A stretch of DNA of 64,000 bases from Bacillus sp. Marseille-Q1617 (GTDB lineage Bacteria > Bacillota > Bacilli > Bacillales > Bacillaceae_B). A model generated the notes under the pieces. That model saw nothing but the letters and a program-made list of their open reading frames with translations, was not told the origin of the DNA and did no database searches. This document shows positions 51,854-60,077 of the stretch, one piece after another. Where the stretch lies: the NCBI RefSeq assembly GCF_903645295.1, contig NZ_CAHJXM010000001.1, positions 558,001 to 622,000 of the forward strand, written 5' to 3'. Every line of letters begins with the position of its first letter. Positions within the stretch are counted from its first letter, which is position 1. The translations under genes were made by a program, and so were the position numbers.

Positions 51854-52110
51854 GCGGTTGATTGGAGTGCAAGACGAGGACTCCTGCGGGAAGAGTGGCT
51901 TATAAGAAAAGCGGAAGGGCTTTGCTCAGAGGCGTGTGGCATAAGACGAATCGGCCACGAAGGCGTTCTTTGCCTTCTTGGACGGTTTGACTTATGACAT
52001 GTGCCTCTAAGCCCTGCAGCTAGACAAGTGAGACCCCACAGGAGCGCAGCTCCGAGGAGGCTCACGCGCTACCCGCGGAAAGGGAAGTCTTGCACGGAAA
52101 TCATTAGCGG
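51854..52110. repeat. Fold-back repeat copy 2 with a nested second repeat
   Basis: The outer part matches the repeat at 28346-28479 (GCGGTTGATTGGAGTGCAAG at the left, GTCTTGCACGGAAATCATTA at the right). It is interrupted at about 51899-52028 by a 130-bp segment that has its own inverted halves (GGGCTT...CATAAG against CTTATG...AAGCCC). One repeat has inserted into another. Non-coding. Confidence 0.75.
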
Positions 52111-52173
52111 TATTAATGGACTACACTGAGATTGGTTGTCTTAAGGTTGTAGTTTTTTAGATATTCCAAAGCT

Positions 52174-52269
52174 TTATTTCTTGTTATTCAAAATAGTAAA
52201 GATCAAAAAAGATATCAATAGTAAAAAGACGACACCCACCCCAAGGAGCAGGTCAATGATCATGTCCAT
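52174..52269 (-). CDS. 31-residue single-helix membrane protein
   Basis: The ORF begins MDMIIDLLLGVGVVFLLLIS and ends NNKK: one hydrophobic helix and a basic tail. Its ATG follows the stop codon of the upstream membrane protein gene without a gap, and GGGGG lies 7 nt upstream. Probably translationally coupled to that gene. Function unknown. Confidence 0.6.
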   Translation of the reverse strand: MDMIIDLLLGVGVVFLLLISFLIFTILNNKK

Positions 52270-52485
52270 TTACAGACCCCCAATCAGGAAGCGGCTACTT
52301 TCCATTATTCTCCTTTCTTCTTTCCCTTCATACATTCTCGAGAATAACAGTGTCAGAAATGCGGCCAGTACTACGATACCTATGCAGACTGCCAGCGGAA
52401 AATCCCACTTGATGTAAGCAGCAGACGTTGCTCCTAATACCGTGATCCATTCAAGGGCTAGAAATGGTTTAATGAATGTTTTCAT
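52270..52485 (-). CDS. 71-residue two-helix membrane protein
   Basis: A small membrane protein with two hydrophobic helices (FLALEWITVLGATSAAYIKW; LAVCIGIVVLAAFLTLLFS) and a charged tail. GGGGGAA precedes the ATG. Function unknown. It forms a two-gene unit with the 31-residue ORF. Confidence 0.6.
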   Translation of the reverse strand: MKTFIKPFLALEWITVLGATSAAYIKWDFPLAVCIGIVVLAAFLTLLFSRMYEGKEERRIMESSRFLIGGL

Positions 52486-52636
52486 GCGGATTCCCCCATG
52501 TTCTCTGATTCGAGATTAACTTAATTATTCCTCCCCGATTAGACGAACCGAATGACCGGGAAGTTTTCTTTTAAAAGGAAATCTCCGGACTTTGTCGAAG
52601 GGTAATAGAAATAGAGTTACGTGGAGGAGATGGACC

Positions 52637-53884
52637 ATGAAGAATAAATCGATGTCTTTGATTATGCCGCTGAAGAAGAGGGAGGAAGTCCAGAACCGCT
52701 GGTTGTTCCACCGCTTGAATACACTCTTGCCGGCTTTGATGAAGAAGCATGAGTTCGATATGTGGATTGTGATCGGACGGGAGTATCATGAAGATCCGGT
52801 ATTGAAGACGTTGTATCCTGCCGCCATCGACAGTTCGAGGAGGCTGACCATCCTGGTATTCTGGCTGGATGACAGCGGCCAGTTGAAGCGAGGGGCCATC
52901 CACCCGAATCAGAGCTTCGAGCCTTTTTATGAAAGGATTTGGAACAGGACGGAAGGGGATCAGTGGGAGTGTCTGAAGAATACTGTGGAGAGGTGCGACC
53001 CTGACAGGATCGGATTGAATTATTCCCATACGTTCGCTGCGAGTGACGGGCTGAGTCATTCTTATTTTGAACAGTTACAGATGGTCCTGAGTGAATATAA
53101 TGAACGCTTTGTGAGCGCACAGCATCTCATCGTCAATTGGCTGTCGAACAGGAGCGATAAGGAGATGAAGGCGTATCCTGCCATTGCTGAACTCGCGAGG
53201 AAGATTGCGGAGGAGGCGTTATCGTCTAAGGTCATCCATCCTGGGATCACGACGACGGAAGATGTGGTGGATTGGATCCGGCAGCGGGTGCTGGACCTCG
53301 GACTGAAAACGTCTTTTTACCCTACCGTCGATCTTCAGCGGAAAGGCTCTGAGATGGACCGGATCGAGGGGGAGATCATCCGTCCTGGAGATATCGTCCA
53401 CTTGGATTTCGGAATTGAGTATCTCGGGCTCGCCACCGATACGCAGCAGCTCGCCTATGTGCTGAAGCCGGGGGAAACGGAGGCGCCGGAAGGTCTTCAG
53501 TCCGCGTTTTTCACCGCTTTGAGGCTCGAGGACATTTTGAGTTTTCATATGAAAGAGGGCAAAACGGGCAATGATGTGTTCCGTGCGGCGAAGGCGTCTG
53601 CGAATAAAGAGCAGATCGATGCGATGATTTATTGTCATCCTGTCGGGCCCCATTGCCACGAAGCCGGGGCGCTCATCGGCCTCTATGATCAGCAGGGCGA
53701 TGTGCCGGTCAGAGGCGATCTGCCGCTCACGGCAAATACTTGCTACGCGATGGAATTCAATATCCGTCAGTTCGTGCCTGAGTGGGGGCAGGAGGTTCCG
53801 ATTTATCTCGAGGAGCCAGTCGCGCTCTTGGACGGGAAAGTGGAGTATATGGCGAAGAGGCAGATGGGATTTTATTTGATATAG
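52637..53884 (+). CDS. M24-family metallopeptidase (Xaa-Pro peptidase-like)
   Basis: A 415-residue protein: an N-terminal creatinase-like domain and a C-terminal pita-bread peptidase domain. Metal ligands are visible: D in VHLDFGIEY, D in GLATDTQQLAY, H in HPVGPHCHEAG, E in CYAMEFNIRQF and E in VPIYLEEPV. It probably removes N-terminal residues before proline or acts on a related bond. GGAGGAG lies 7 nt before the ATG at 52637. A hairpin repeat follows as terminator. Confidence 0.88.
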   Translation: MKNKSMSLIMPLKKREEVQNRWLFHRLNTLLPALMKKHEFDMWIVIGREYHEDPVLKTLYPAAIDSSRRLTILVFWLDDSGQLKRGAIHPNQSFEPFYERIWNRTEGDQWECLKNTVERCDPDRIGLNYSHTFAASDGLSHSYFEQLQMVLSEYNERFVSAQHLIVNWLSNRSDKEMKAYPAIAELARKIAEEALSSKVIHPGITTTEDVVDWIRQRVLDLGLKTSFYPTVDLQRKGSEMDRIEGEIIRPGDIVHLDFGIEYLGLATDTQQLAYVLKPGETEAPEGLQSAFFTALRLEDILSFHMKEGKTGNDVFRAAKASANKEQIDAMIYCHPVGPHCHEAGALIGLYDQQGDVPVRGDLPLTANTCYAMEFNIRQFVPEWGQEVPIYLEEPVALLDGKVEYMAKRQMGFYLI

Positions 53885-53902
53885 GGTTTGGTGTTTAGGT
53901 CG

Positions 53903-53957
53903 AAGGCCCGTCCCTCGCTGCGGTAATGCGTTACCGGAACGAGGGACGGGCCTTTGA
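53903..53957. repeat. AAGGCCCGTCCCTCG hairpin repeat, copy 1 (terminator)
   Basis: AAGGCCCGTCCCTCG (53903-53917) pairs with CGAGGGACGGGCCTT (53940-53954), with a variable centre, then TTT. Copies lie at 55567-55618 and, split by an IS, at 57375-58916. It follows the M24 gene and can act as its terminator. Confidence 0.85.
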
Positions 53958-53970
53958 CTGTGCCATTTGG

Positions 53971-54029
53971 TTGACAATGGATATAGTTGGTTTATAATAT
54001 GTATATATGACTACATATTCACATATATA
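53971..54029 (+). promoter_or_regulatory. Promoter and operator-like repeat for the CDF exporter
   Basis: TTGACA (53971-53976), 16 bp, TATAAT (53993-53998). It is followed by TATATATGA (54002-54010) and an approximate inverse TCACATATATA (54019-54029), which could bind an ArsR/CzrA-type metal sensor. No such regulator is adjacent. Confidence 0.55.
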
Positions 54030-54088
54030 ATATATACAGAATAGAATTTGGATATAAAAGAAGAATAGGAAGACAGGGAGGTATAAAC

Positions 54089-55033
54089 ATGGGACACGAC
54101 CACGGACATGACCACACACATGGCGGAAACAAAAAGGCATTGTGGATCAGTTTTATCATCATCACGGGGTATATGATCGTTGAAGCAGCAGGGGGATTCC
54201 TTACGAACAGTCTGGCTTTGTTGTCCGATGCGGGTCATATGCTGAGCGATTCGGTGTCACTCGGGATTGGATTATTGGCCTTTACGCTGGGTGAAAAAGT
54301 GGCTGACTATAGTAAGACGTATGGATATAAACGTCTTGAGATTTTGGCTGCGGTCTTTAACGGGGTGACGCTGGTACTCATATCGCTCTATATTTTTTAT
54401 GAAGCCTATCACCGCTTCATGGAGCCGCCGGAAGTCGCATCGACCGGGATGCTTGTGATTGCTTCGATCGGCTTGGTGGTGAATATCATCGTCGCATGGA
54501 TCTTGATGCGCGGGGATACGGAAGAAAATCTGAATTTGCGTGCGGCATTCCTCCATGTATTGGGAGATCTGCTTGGTTCTGTCGGAGCGATTGCGGCAGC
54601 ACTGCTGATCCTGTTTTTCGACTGGGGCTGGGCGGATCCGGCTGCAAGTGTGATCGTTGCACTGCTTGTATTGATCAGCGGATGGAGGGTCACGAAGGAT
54701 GCGGTCCATGTATTAATGGAAGGCACTCCTAAGAATGTGGACCTGAACGATGTCATCGCTGCCATAGAAAACGTGGAGGGAATCGAGAGGATACATGACC
54801 TCCACGTGTGGAGCATCACAAGCGGGCAGAACGCCCTTTCCTGCCATGCGGTTGTGAGTGAGGAGTTGACGATATGTGAAAGCCAGGAGCTATTACGCAA
54901 GATTGAACAAGAGCTTGCGCATAAAGGAATCGGGCATGTGACGGTTCAGCTGGAAAGCAGTGATCATCCTCATGAGGATTCGGTGATGTGTGAGGGGAAG
55001 GGTGGAGCTTCTTTACATCAACATCATCATTGA
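54089..55033 (+). CDS. czcD: Cation diffusion facilitator (CzcD-like) metal exporter
   Basis: A 314-residue CDF transporter that exchanges Zn/Cd/Co for protons. His-rich start (HDHGHDHTHGG), six helices, the metal-site motifs SLALLSDAGHMLSDSVSLGI (HxxxD) and RAAFLHVLGDLLGSVG, a cytoplasmic C-terminal domain with HDLHVWSITSGQNALSCHAV, and a His-rich end. GGGAGG precedes the ATG. Confidence 0.92.
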   Translation: MGHDHGHDHTHGGNKKALWISFIIITGYMIVEAAGGFLTNSLALLSDAGHMLSDSVSLGIGLLAFTLGEKVADYSKTYGYKRLEILAAVFNGVTLVLISLYIFYEAYHRFMEPPEVASTGMLVIASIGLVVNIIVAWILMRGDTEENLNLRAAFLHVLGDLLGSVGAIAAALLILFFDWGWADPAASVIVALLVLISGWRVTKDAVHVLMEGTPKNVDLNDVIAAIENVEGIERIHDLHVWSITSGQNALSCHAVVSEELTICESQELLRKIEQELAHKGIGHVTVQLESSDHPHEDSVMCEGKGGASLHQHHH

Positions 55034-55191
55034 TTGGAGGTGAAGGACCTCATTTACTTTTGATGAGGGTTTTTCTCATTTATTTGAAGTATGGGAAAGT
55101 TCGTTTGCCGCTCAAAAGTTTGTCTATTTCAATCAATCCTTCTACAATGATAAGTAACCAGGTCAAAACTATGGTGGAGGTATAAGGGAAA

Positions 55192-55560
55192 ATGAATGAT
55201 ACAGAGAAACATTTTTCAGAGGAGAAATTCTGGAGCAAGCTGAAGAAGTTTGGTTTGAAAGCAGGCCACTCAGTGGTTTACACGGCGCTGCTCCTGTACT
55301 TTGTCCTGCAAAAGCCGGATGTGCCGAAGAAGGCAAAGATGGTGATCATCGGGGCTCTCGGGTACTTCATTCTGCCGACGGACCTCATTCCTGATATGGC
55401 AGTGGGTGTAGGATTCACGGATGACCTAGGGGCGCTGGGTGTTGCTTTGCTGCAGGTGGCCATGTACATCGATGACGATGTGAAAGCGAAAGCCAAGGCG
55501 AAATTGAGAGATTGGTTCGGGGATAATGTGGATACGTCAGAGGTCGATAAGAAAATATAA
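55192..55560 (+). CDS. DUF1232 (YkvA-like) membrane protein
   Basis: A 122-residue protein with the DUF1232 core KMVIIGALGYFILPTDLIPD followed by GFTDDLGALGVALLQV, two short hydrophobic segments, and a charged tail. Function unknown. GGAGG precedes the ATG. It is followed by the second copy of the hairpin repeat. Confidence 0.85.
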   Translation: MNDTEKHFSEEKFWSKLKKFGLKAGHSVVYTALLLYFVLQKPDVPKKAKMVIIGALGYFILPTDLIPDMAVGVGFTDDLGALGVALLQVAMYIDDDVKAKAKAKLRDWFGDNVDTSEVDKKI

Positions 55561-55566
55561 AAGCTG

Positions 55567-55618
55567 AAGGCCCGTCCCTCGCTGCGGTAATGCTGTACCG
55601 TGACGAGGGACGGGCCTT
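55567..55618. repeat. AAGGCCCGTCCCTCG hairpin repeat, copy 2 (terminator)
   Basis: The same 15-bp arms as copy 1 around GCTGCGGTAATGCTGTACCG, then TTT. It sits directly after the DUF1232 gene. Confidence 0.85.
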
Positions 55619-55713
55619 TGAATTTTGGCTGGCATTGGGTATGCTAAGGACATATGTCCTTTCGGGAAATTCCATTCTCCTATTTAATAAGGTTCAGAAT
55701 AGGAGGATGTATG

Positions 55714-56139
55714 ATGAAAGGTGCTATATTTGCGCTGCTTGGGGGATTGTGCATCACCATGCAGGGCATTTTCAATGCCAGAATGAGTGACGCGATCGGC
55801 GGATGGCATACGACGTCCATCGTCCATATCGTCGCTTTTACGATCGCGATGGCGATCTATATGAAAGAAAGATATGGAAAAGGGAAAAGCTTCAGGCAGG
55901 TGCCGTTCCTTTATTTGATCGGTGGTTCGTTCGGTGTCGTGGTGGTTTTTTCTGAACTGACGGCGATTCATATGATCGGGCCAGCATCGGCCATTGCCAT
56001 CCTTCTCGTGGCACAGATCGGAACGGCTTTTGCCATCGAGTCCAAAGGATGGTTCGGGGAAAGGAAGGTCCCCGTTACGCTCAGGCAGGGTGTCGGATTG
56101 ATCATGATGCTTGCCGGGGTGGTTCTTTTCCAATTGTAG
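55714..56139 (+). CDS. YdcZ-family (DMT) transporter subunit 1
   Basis: A 141-residue DMT-superfamily protein (DUF606/YdcZ) with five helices: FALLGGLCITMQGIFNARMS at the start and AIAILLVAQIGTAFAIESKG later. Small members often function as pairs. AGGAGG lies 7 nt before the second of two ATG codons (55714). It is first in a three-gene operon with a Crp/Fnr regulator and another YdcZ protein. Confidence 0.85.
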   Translation: MKGAIFALLGGLCITMQGIFNARMSDAIGGWHTTSIVHIVAFTIAMAIYMKERYGKGKSFRQVPFLYLIGGSFGVVVVFSELTAIHMIGPASAIAILLVAQIGTAFAIESKGWFGERKVPVTLRQGVGLIMMLAGVVLFQL

Positions 56140-56157
56140 AAAGAAGGAGTCCATACG

Positions 56158-56853
56158 GTGAAAGAAATCCAGGCTGCCAAATCAGAACAGTATATAAGAG
56201 GGACCGAACTGGAGGATTTATTTCCGGTGCATTTCAGAAAATATATCAAAGTCTACCGGTTTGAAAAGGGGGACGTGCTGTTTTCGACAGGGGATGAGCT
56301 TGACGAACTGTATTTCCTTATGGAAGGGAAGATCAAGATCTTCACGCACACCCCTGAAGGGAAACTCCTGATCAACCGGTTCAAGCGTCCGCCCGCTTTG
56401 ATCGGAGATGTGGAATATTCGAGGGGGAGTGCAGTCATCAACTCGGTTGAAGCCGTCACAGACGGGGTGTTCCTTGCCGTGCCTTTTGCTGATTTGGCAA
56501 GGATCGAGGGGGAACATCCGGCGATGACCCGTTTCCTCTTCGATACGATGGCTCATAAATTCTACACGGAACTGCATGCGACGAGCATGCACATGCTGTA
56601 CCCGGTCGAAGTGCGGCTGGCGAGTTATCTGTTATCCATTTCAGAAGTTGCTGAAGGGACTGTGTTTCATGAGGAGATGAGGACCTCCAATCTCATGGAA
56701 CTGGCAGAATGGATCGGAACGAGCTACCGCCACTTGAACAGGGTTTTAAAAAATATGGCAGCTGAAGACACCATCGAACGGGTGAATGGTTCTATAAAAA
56801 TAAAAAATCTAAAGAAACTCAGCGCACTTGCAAAAGGGAATATCTATGAATAA
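56158..56853 (+). CDS. Crp/Fnr-family regulator (YeiL-like)
   Basis: A 231-residue regulator: a cyclic-nucleotide-binding-like domain (FEKGDVLFSTGDELDELYFL, then MEGKIKIF) and a C-terminal winged helix (SNLMELAEWIGTSYRHLNRV). No Fe-S cysteine cluster is seen. Start GTG at 56158 with AAGGAG 9 nt upstream. It sits between two YdcZ transporter genes and probably controls the operon. Confidence 0.87.
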   Translation: MKEIQAAKSEQYIRGTELEDLFPVHFRKYIKVYRFEKGDVLFSTGDELDELYFLMEGKIKIFTHTPEGKLLINRFKRPPALIGDVEYSRGSAVINSVEAVTDGVFLAVPFADLARIEGEHPAMTRFLFDTMAHKFYTELHATSMHMLYPVEVRLASYLLSISEVAEGTVFHEEMRTSNLMELAEWIGTSYRHLNRVLKNMAAEDTIERVNGSIKIKNLKKLSALAKGNIYE

Positions 56854-56865
56854 GGAGGTGCTCAT

Positions 56866-57348
56866 GTGATTGGTGTGATTCTAGCGGTGATTGCAGGCAT
56901 CTTGATCAGCCTGCAAAATGTATTCAATGCACGAGTAAGCGAGAAGACAGGTCCTTGGGCGACGACGAGCCTGGTCCTAGGTCTCGGCCTTGTCTGTTCA
57001 CTGCCGGTCTTTTATGGAATCGAGCAGCGAAGTTTGTTCGAGGTTGGCAATATGAATCCCGTATTTTTGTTCAGCGGGGTATTTGGCGTCGGGATCGTGT
57101 TTTTCCTGATGAGGGGCGTCAGCTTGATCGGCCCTGCCTATGCGATCTCGATAGCGCTCATCTCACAGATCATGATTGCGTTCGTTATCAACACAGGCGG
57201 ATGGTTCGGCTTTGAAGCCGCTCCACTGTCATGGGAGAAGCTTCTCGGCATCGCGCTCTTGATTGGGGGAGTGCTGGTGTATAAATTGGAGAAACGAACA
57301 GAAGATAAAGTTGAGGATAAGGTAGAAGTGGAAAGAATGAGGGCGTAA
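56866..57348 (+). CDS. YdcZ-family (DMT) transporter subunit 2
   Basis: A 160-residue DUF606/YdcZ protein, the partner of 55714-56139: IAGILISLQNVFNARVSEKT near the start and AISIALISQIMIAFVINTGG later, five helices and a charged tail. Start GTG with AAGGAGG upstream, 12 bp after the regulator. Substrate unknown. Confidence 0.85.
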   Translation: MIGVILAVIAGILISLQNVFNARVSEKTGPWATTSLVLGLGLVCSLPVFYGIEQRSLFEVGNMNPVFLFSGVFGVGIVFFLMRGVSLIGPAYAISIALISQIMIAFVINTGGWFGFEAAPLSWEKLLGIALLIGGVLVYKLEKRTEDKVEDKVEVERMRA

Positions 57349-57520
57349 ATACCAATTGATTAAGTTAAAAATCAAGGCCCGTCCCACTAGCGTTGCACGA
57401 CTTCAAAAATATGTAAAATAACGCAAAATGGTAAAATTTCTTTACAAAAACAAAAAAAGCCCTAATGTAGAAGATAGTGACCTAAACGTTCCCTAATCTT
57501 CTACAAAAGGAGCTCACGCA

Positions 57521-58726
57521 ATGAGTAAAAGTATAGGTCAAAGAATGTTAATTTGTCAATGTTTATCCCAACTTCCTACGGAAGATTTACAATGTCCTCT
57601 TCTTGATTATGGAAAGAAGCTGACTACCGAAGCCCTATTAAGGATAGGTGTGGCTGCGCACCTGGATCAGATGAGTTCGTATTCTCATATTGAAGAAAAG
57701 ATCCGAGCGTATACCGATCTAATGAAACTATTGAATGTCAACGGGATTAGTGGCTCTCAAATAAGCCGGCGGATCAACGATCTTTCTACCGAGGTAGTAC
57801 AAAGTGTTTTTATCAAAGTAATGGCTAAAGTTCGTCACTACACTCGGAAGCAAAACGGTATTTCGAATGCGATTGGACGTTTGAACATCGTGGATTCTAC
57901 AGAATTTCGGTTACCTGAAAACATGTGTGACTGGGCCTTTATTTCAAAGGGCCATAATGCTGTTAAAATGCATACACGATTGGTTGTCACTTCCAAAAAT
58001 ACAGTGTTTCCAGATAAAATCGTCCCTTCAACGGGTAATGTGACAGACTTTGAAAGCTCAGATGTCATCATTGAAGAGGCTAACGCTACCTATGTCATGG
58101 ATAGAGGGTATGGATCGAAGAAAAACTTGATGGACTGGTTGGACAAAGAAATTGATTTTGTTGCCCGTATTGGAAAGAACTTAGTTCTTTACACATTGGA
58201 AGAACGAGAACCAACTCACTCGTCTGTTCTAAAAGACGAGACCGTTAATTTTGGTATTTCAAATGAACCCGTTCGCTACATTGAGTTTGTCGATGAAAAG
58301 AATCAAGTATATCGGATTTTGACCACTCGCTTTGATTTAACGGATGTGGAAATCCTCGAAATCTACAAAAACCGATGGTTGATTGAACTCTTCTTCAAAT
58401 GGATAAAGGGTCATCTCAAGATGAAAAAGATATGGAGTACCAAACCGCAAGGTATCTGGAATCACATGTTTCTAGCACTAATCGCATACGGGCTATCACT
58501 GTTAATCAAGCTTCAACTGAACTCAACGAAGACGGCATGGAACTTCTTTCGAGTCTTACAGATTTATTTATTCCAACCGGCAGACAGAATCTTGAATGAG
58601 TTAAACCGAAGGAAGAAACCATCCAAAGGAAGGCAGAAAGTGCAAAAACCTCTGGGGAAAAAGAATCTGTTTTTTGGTGATACTGGGATTGTGATGGTGA
58701 AAGAAAAGAAAACGAAGAAGAAATAA
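57521..58726 (+). CDS. IS4-family transposase
   Basis: A 401-residue DDE transposase with the first Asp in LNIVDSTEFRLP (near residue 124), the second in YVMDRGYGSKKNL (near 193) and the YREK signature in IYKNRWLIELFFKWIKGHLK, with Glu as the third catalytic residue. Intact frame. AAGGAG lies upstream of the ATG. It is probably active. Confidence 0.93.
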   Translation: MSKSIGQRMLICQCLSQLPTEDLQCPLLDYGKKLTTEALLRIGVAAHLDQMSSYSHIEEKIRAYTDLMKLLNVNGISGSQISRRINDLSTEVVQSVFIKVMAKVRHYTRKQNGISNAIGRLNIVDSTEFRLPENMCDWAFISKGHNAVKMHTRLVVTSKNTVFPDKIVPSTGNVTDFESSDVIIEEANATYVMDRGYGSKKNLMDWLDKEIDFVARIGKNLVLYTLEEREPTHSSVLKDETVNFGISNEPVRYIEFVDEKNQVYRILTTRFDLTDVEILEIYKNRWLIELFFKWIKGHLKMKKIWSTKPQGIWNHMFLALIAYGLSLLIKLQLNSTKTAWNFFRVLQIYLFQPADRILNELNRRKKPSKGRQKVQKPLGKKNLFFGDTGIVMVKEKKTKKK

Positions 58727-58748
58727 CAATGGCACATTATACATATGT

Positions 58749-58795
58749 AAAAAAAAGGGAACAAGGTTGAGTTAACACCTTACTTCCCTTTTTTA
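58749..58795 (+). terminator. Terminator inside the IS4 element
   Basis: AAAAAAGGGAA pairs with TTCCCTTTTTT just after the transposase gene. Confidence 0.7.
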
Positions 58796-59006
58796 ATTTA
58801 GAAACTCAAAATAGATGTAAAATAATTGAATATATTCAATTTAATTACTTTCGTGCAACGCTAGTGGGCCCGTCCCTCGTTGCGGTAACGCTTTACTGTA
58901 TCGAGGGACGGGCCTTAAATCTTTTTTTCTGAGAAGCACATTTAAGCTTGTATATACCTCTTTTTACCACTATAATTGGAATAAGATTTGGGAAGGAGGT
59001 TTTCAA

Positions 59007-59330
59007 ATGAATTTGAATAATTTAAGCGAAGAAGAAAAGAATTTGATTTATAGCGCAGATCCTTTCCAAATGACAGAAACCATTTTAAAGAGTAATCTAC
59101 GGGGTCTTGAAAAGATCTCGATTAAATCGATAAACAGTATGGACCTGCTTCCGGTTGAAGTGGTGAACGTTCTGCTGGTGTACTTTTACGGAAACTATGG
59201 GACCCAGGTCTATAATCGCAATGATTTGAAGAAGCTGTACCATCTATGGGCTGCACAGGGTGTGAGGACGTTTGATGATGCGGTGGCCATGGCGGAGAGG
59301 GATATCCATGCTGAATTGGGATATAAATAA
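59007..59330 (+). CDS. Stand-alone DnaD/DnaB C-terminal-domain-like protein
   Basis: A 107-residue protein resembling the DDBH2 domain of DnaD and DnaB: LLPVEVVNVLLVYFYGNYG then LKKLYHLWAAQGVRTFDDAV, matching the pattern of that domain (a V-I-N-x-L helix, then W..x.G..T..EA). It lacks the N-terminal winged helix of DnaD. AAGGAGG precedes the ATG and a terminator follows. Its role could be DNA remodelling or none of that; the fold assignment is pattern-based. Confidence 0.6.
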   Translation: MNLNNLSEEEKNLIYSADPFQMTETILKSNLRGLEKISIKSINSMDLLPVEVVNVLLVYFYGNYGTQVYNRNDLKKLYHLWAAQGVRTFDDAVAMAERDIHAELGYK

Positions 59331-59364
59331 TTGATTCTATACGTCCCATAACGGGCGGACGATA

Positions 59365-59395
59365 AAAAACGTGCAGATCATTCCTGCACGTTTTT
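59365..59395 (+). terminator. Terminator after the DnaD-like gene
   Basis: AAAAACGTGCAG pairs with CTGCACG followed by TTTTT. Confidence 0.85.
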
Positions 59396-59587
59396 CTTCG
59401 TTTAGGATCCGAGTGGAACCATAAGGTGTGACGTATTTCCCTATTGTGTGGAATGCTTTTTTACTTGAAAAAATGAAAAGAATAATTTTTAAGTAATAAA
59501 AATATAATTATAATCAATAATTATTTATTGAAAAACAATAAATTATGTGGTAAATTCAAGGAGACATTAATGAGTGAGGTGCTTTTT

Positions 59588-60067
59588 ATGAAACGGGAAA
59601 CGCTCTTTTTGAAGGTCGTTTTAATTCTTATGGGACTTCCGGTTCTTGCTTTGTGCATTTTTGTGCTCCCGGAGATTGCAGAGTTTTTTGCTGAACTGAA
59701 CCCGTCACTGGATTATTTGCAATATCCATTTCTAATCGGGTTGTACATTACGGCGATCGTGTTTTACGCGGCGCTCTATCAGACGTTCAGGCTTTTGGGG
59801 TATATAGACAGGAATGAGGCATTTTCGGAATTATCCGTAGGGTCTTTGAAGACAATCAGGAATTGCGCGGTCACAATCGGCGCGTTTTACACGGCGTTCA
59901 TGCCGCTCATCTATTTGATGGCAGAAAAGGATGACGCGCCTGGAATAATCCTGATCGGGATGGTCATCATTTTCGGCTGCATGGTGATTGCGGTATTTGC
60001 GGCTGTGCTGAAGAAGCTGCTGAAGAATGCCATCGAAATAAAATCAGAAAATGATTTAACGGTCTGA
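59588..60067 (+). CDS. DUF2975 membrane protein
   Basis: A 159-residue membrane protein with four helices (LKVVLILMGLPVLALCIFVL; YLQYPFLIGLYITAIVFYAA; IRNCAVTIGAFYTAFMPLIY; LIGMVIIFGCMVIAVFAAVL). This is the DUF2975 (YoaS-type) layout. GAGGTG precedes the ATG at 59588. It is followed by a small Xre-type regulator, the usual partner of DUF2975 proteins. Confidence 0.85.
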   Translation: MKRETLFLKVVLILMGLPVLALCIFVLPEIAEFFAELNPSLDYLQYPFLIGLYITAIVFYAALYQTFRLLGYIDRNEAFSELSVGSLKTIRNCAVTIGAFYTAFMPLIYLMAEKDDAPGIILIGMVIIFGCMVIAVFAAVLKKLLKNAIEIKSENDLTV

Positions 60068-60077
60068 GGTGAATGAA

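Larger units (their letters stand above)
57385..58866 (+). mobile_element. IS4-family insertion sequence (1482 bp)
   Basis: Perfect 16-bp terminal inverted repeats CACTAGCGTTGCACGA, a 9-bp target duplication GGCCCGTCC (57376-57384 and 58867-58875), and one transposase gene. The size and Y-R-E-K motif fit the IS4 family (IS4Bsu1/IS231-like). Confidence 0.95.
57375..58916. repeat. AAGGCCCGTCCCTCG hairpin repeat, copy 3, split by an IS
   Basis: The left arm AAGGCCCGTCC (57374-57384) is cut by the IS4-family element. The remainder resumes at 58867 as GGCCCGTCC (the target duplication), then CTCGTTGCGG and the right arm ending 58916. Removing the IS and one duplication restores a complete hairpin after the YdcZ gene. 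Confidence 0.85.

Noticed and set aside
53219..53977. 252-codon - strand frame opposite the M24 peptidase gene
   Set aside because: Arg-rich antisense shadow; the M24 frame keeps all metal ligands and runs through the same region.
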